A stretch of 64,000 nucleotides of DNA from NCBI GenBank assembly GCA_037577475.1, contig CM075184.1, positions 31,209,094 through 31,273,093 on the forward strand, in the 5' to 3' direction. The translations under genes and the position numbers were made by a program. The stretch comes from Chaunax sp. Z400. Taxonomy: Eukaryota; Chordata; Actinopteri; Lophiiformes; Chaunacidae. Shown here piece after piece: positions 61,321 through 64,000 of the stretch (position 1 is the stretch's first letter; each line of letters opens with the position of its first letter). The notes under the pieces are model-generated. The model saw only the letters and a program-made list of their open reading frames with translations. It was not told the DNA's origin and made no database searches.

Positions 61321-62048
61321 AAACACAAATTGAACGCCAATCACTGTCTAGTTTGCAAATAACACACAACTTGGTTAGCCGCTGAAATGTGAACACAGTG
61401 TATCATTGCTGCAGGCTCTGTATGATTCTCCACCACTTGCGCTGTCAGCTACTGCCATTTACAAGCTAACAAAAACATTAAAAAAGATGCCAATGTTTTA
61501 AAAAAACAAACAAAAAAACAAAAAAATCAAATATCAGTCATAGCGAGTATTTTTAAAACCTGTCTAGAGGGGAATTTGGAATGACTTTTTTTTTAGCTTT
61601 TTGTACTTTCGACACATTACACAATGTACTAAATTATAAAGAATTGTTTTGTTTGTAGAAATTATGCAGGAAAGAATATAGCAAAGACTGTCGTGATGTA
61701 GTGCTCCTTAGTGCTGCTGAGCTGAAATACAGTGGATCCTCCTTGTGAGAAAAAAATCAAGTCTAATGTGATCATAAGCACACGCTACAAGAAGTGTTTT
61801 AGTGGTTTATCTAATCTAACTCCATTTATTCTAGAGTAGGCTGGATTTCAACAATAACTTTGATTTAATTTGGTGTGTATTTCCTTCCAAAATGTATGAC
61901 CAATGGCGAAATCTTACAAGCTGGGAATATAAGTGTAAAATATATTGATATTATATATGCTGCTTGAAACCGGTGCAACAAAGTATGAGCAAATGTGCTG
62001 AGTGTCGGCTTACGTTGCCATTAATGTTGTAATGTTCTCCCCTCCAGG

Positions 62049-63550
62049 ATGTTCCAGCAGTGTGAGGAGCCTCGCTTCACCATCGAGCAGATTGACCTCC
62101 TCCAGAAGTTAAGGAGGACAGGAATCTCACAGGTGGAGGTCGTCCATGCCCTGGACACCCTGGACCACCTTGACCATAAACATGGACACAAGTTGACCCC
62201 GAAATCTCCCTACATGCCTCCATCGTCATCCTTGACCTCTTCCAGCACCATCGCTGCCTCTTCCTCCATGATTTCCACAGCAACTCAGACCAATTTCCCT
62301 GACATCCAACTTTCACTGTCGCCGAACAACAACTTCGACACCACCTCCCCACCCCTACCGATTCCAGTAGCCTCACCTGTAACCATGGCTGCGGTAGCTC
62401 AGAACGGTCTAGTCGCTGTCGCCAACGGGAAGTTGTCACCGCCTCGGTTTCCTCTTGGTGTGGTCGGCGCCAGCGTGGTGGCAACAGGCTATGGGTTTGA
62501 CATGAGTGAAGAGGACATAGATGTTGATGACAAGGTGGAGGACTTGATGAGGTAAGACCAGATTAGATTTATCTTAACTTGGACTAAGTTAGCAGTGTTT
62601 CCCACTAATGTGTTAAACTGTGGCAACCCGCCATTAGTTGCACAGATAACTTTGGAACATAAATTCAGATGTTGTGTGAAAAACAACAACACGATGATAT
62701 CTGCTAAATCAATAAATGTAATGTTGGCTTTTATATTGATGATAATTTGTGCAATTTCTATAATTTCTTTGCTATTAAAAGTATATATGGTTTTTAAACC
62801 TAGTGGCATCATATTCATTTGATCACTGCACCATAGAGCAGCTGTTAATACAGTGGGCCTGATCGTCGACACAACCTGCCTGTAGCTCGCACTGAATCTG
62901 AATATAATGCAAGGATTACTGCCTGCTGCATTCACACACATACACAACAATAGTGCCACTCATGTACAGTCTGCAGTCAGACAGCAGCAATCAGAGCAGT
63001 ATTGATTTGAGGGTGTGTGAAAATCAAAGCAGAAGGAGAGCAGCGAACGATACAGCAGGACGTGGATTCCTGCACGTTCCTTTTCAGCAGCCGCCATCAT
63101 TAATACATGGAAAGCAGCTGGTTTATGTACAGTGATGGTTATCTTGTGCTGTGTGTTAGACTGTTAGAGATGTGAACATGAATGTACTTTGTGGTAAACA
63201 GTAGATTCTCCTCTCTGCTTGTAGGAGGGACAGTGCTGTGATCAAAGAGGAGATTAAGTCCTTTCTGGCGAATAGGAGGATCTCCCAGGCTGTGGTCGCT
63301 CAGGTAACCGGTGAGTATCAACTTCATCTGACACTCCATGCAGGCCCACTAAATCACCAGAAAGAAGAGTGTGTTGGCGTGCCAGCAAAGCATCCAGCCT
63401 ACTTACAACACAGATCTTGCTCCGCTCCTCTTCCTCCAGGAATCAGCCAGAGTCGGATCTCTCACTGGCTCCTGCAGCAGGGATCGGATCTCAGCGAGCA
63501 GAAGAAACGAGCCTTCTTCCGCTGGTATCAGCTGGAGAAAACCAACCCCG
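62049..63550 (+). CDS. hmbox1: Homeobox-containing protein 1 (HMBOX1/HOT1), N-terminal exons, gene continues past the window
   Basis: HMBOX1 is an atypical POU/homeodomain protein reported to bind double-stranded telomeric repeats. Coding exons in the window are 62049-62551, 63225-63310 and 63440-63550 (700 nt, 233 codons and one base), each with GT-AG sites and matching phases. The first ATG lies one base after the acceptor at 62047, so an upstream in-frame start is possible. Residues 6-45 (EEPRFTIEQIDLLQKLRRTG ...) form the N-terminal HNF1-like segment. Residues 46-150 are a Ser/Thr/Pro-rich linker. Residues 157-167 carry the acidic SEEDIDVDDKVE segment. From 168 comes the POU-specific-like domain (RRDSAVIKEEIKSFLANRR, GISQSRISHWLLQQGSDLSE), ending YQLEKTNPG. 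The homeodomain exons lie to the right. Confidence 0.94.
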
Positions 63551-64000
63551 GTAACACCACCTTCCACCATCAGGCCCACATCTCATCCATAGCCTCCCAC
63601 TCTTCTGCTTGTGGAAAAAGTCCTGTAAAAAAAAAAAAAAGGAATGACCTGTTTTTCCTTTTTTTTTAATATATATATCTTTTTTATTTTCAAAGATTGT
63701 GCAACAATCAACACTAATGGGTAAACATAAAGCATATCAGTACACTGAGTATCCTCATATGCTGCATCCCTAATATAAATATACTCAGTGTTGTGCATGT
63801 TGGCACTTCAGATGAACTAGTTCAAGTTCAGTCCCAAAAATAAACTAGTTCACATTCTTTTTTGTGTGCTTTTTTTTAAATGAGCTACTTTGAGCTATTC
63901 TTTTTTTTAAATTCTTTTTTCTCCCACTCACCTCAGAGATTACTTTTAAAAGCCAAGAAATTACCAAATTAACAAAGAACATACAGTATATGTCTGTGGG
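63551..64000 (+). other. hmbox1: hmbox1 intron 4, start only
   Basis: From the donor at 63551 to the window edge the sequence is AT-rich, with A13 (about 63628-63640) and T-rich runs. No further hmbox1 exon is recognised. Confidence 0.5.

Overview
The window is vertebrate nuclear DNA, almost certainly from a ray-finned (teleost) fish. Genes are split by GT-AG introns and their proteins are close to fish and human orthologues. The introns hold dispersed repeats typical of teleosts and many CA/GT, GA and AT microsatellites. There are no prokaryotic features, operons or CRISPR arrays.

Layout, left to right. (1) 19-1390: last coding exon and 3'UTR of snap25 (+). (2) 3840-7850: complete cox5a (+). 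(3) 8401-12150: glo1, copy A (-). (4) 13764-14266: an orphan fragment with the last three exons of eprs1 (-). (5) 14426-15098: a truncated copy of cox5a exons 3-5 (+). (6) 16797-21140: glo1, copy B (-). (7) 22753-43146: complete eprs1 in 35 coding exons (-), encoding a 1654-residue bifunctional Glu/Pro-tRNA synthetase with five WHEP repeats. (8) 44513-52616: complete tdp1 in 15 coding exons (+), with both catalytic HxK motifs intact. (9) 53030-53930: a decayed non-LTR retrotransposon. (10) From 54830 to the right edge: the promoter, a noncoding first exon and the first three coding exons of hmbox1 (+), which continues beyond the window.

The main finding is a direct tandem segmental duplication. 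Unit A is 6805-14281 and unit B is 14282-about 23270. The outer breakpoints lie in cox5a intron 2 and eprs1 intron 32, so both edge genes stay whole. Their duplicated ends are stranded in the middle, and glo1, which lies inside the unit, is fully doubled. Both glo1 copies have intact 180-codon frames, but copy A carries Glu95Lys at a zinc ligand and Lys152Thr at a substrate-contact position. Copy B keeps both. This suggests that B remains the enzyme while A is decaying or has a non-catalytic role. A second, smaller duplication (about 525 bp) inside eprs1 has added a WHEP module in frame.

The genes are not a pathway cluster: synaptic SNARE, respiratory chain subunit, methylglyoxal detoxification, tRNA charging, topoisomerase-adduct repair and a telomere-binding homeodomain protein. 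All coordinates, splice sites and translations were read by hand from the sequence. Family identities come from recognising protein sequence, not from a database search.
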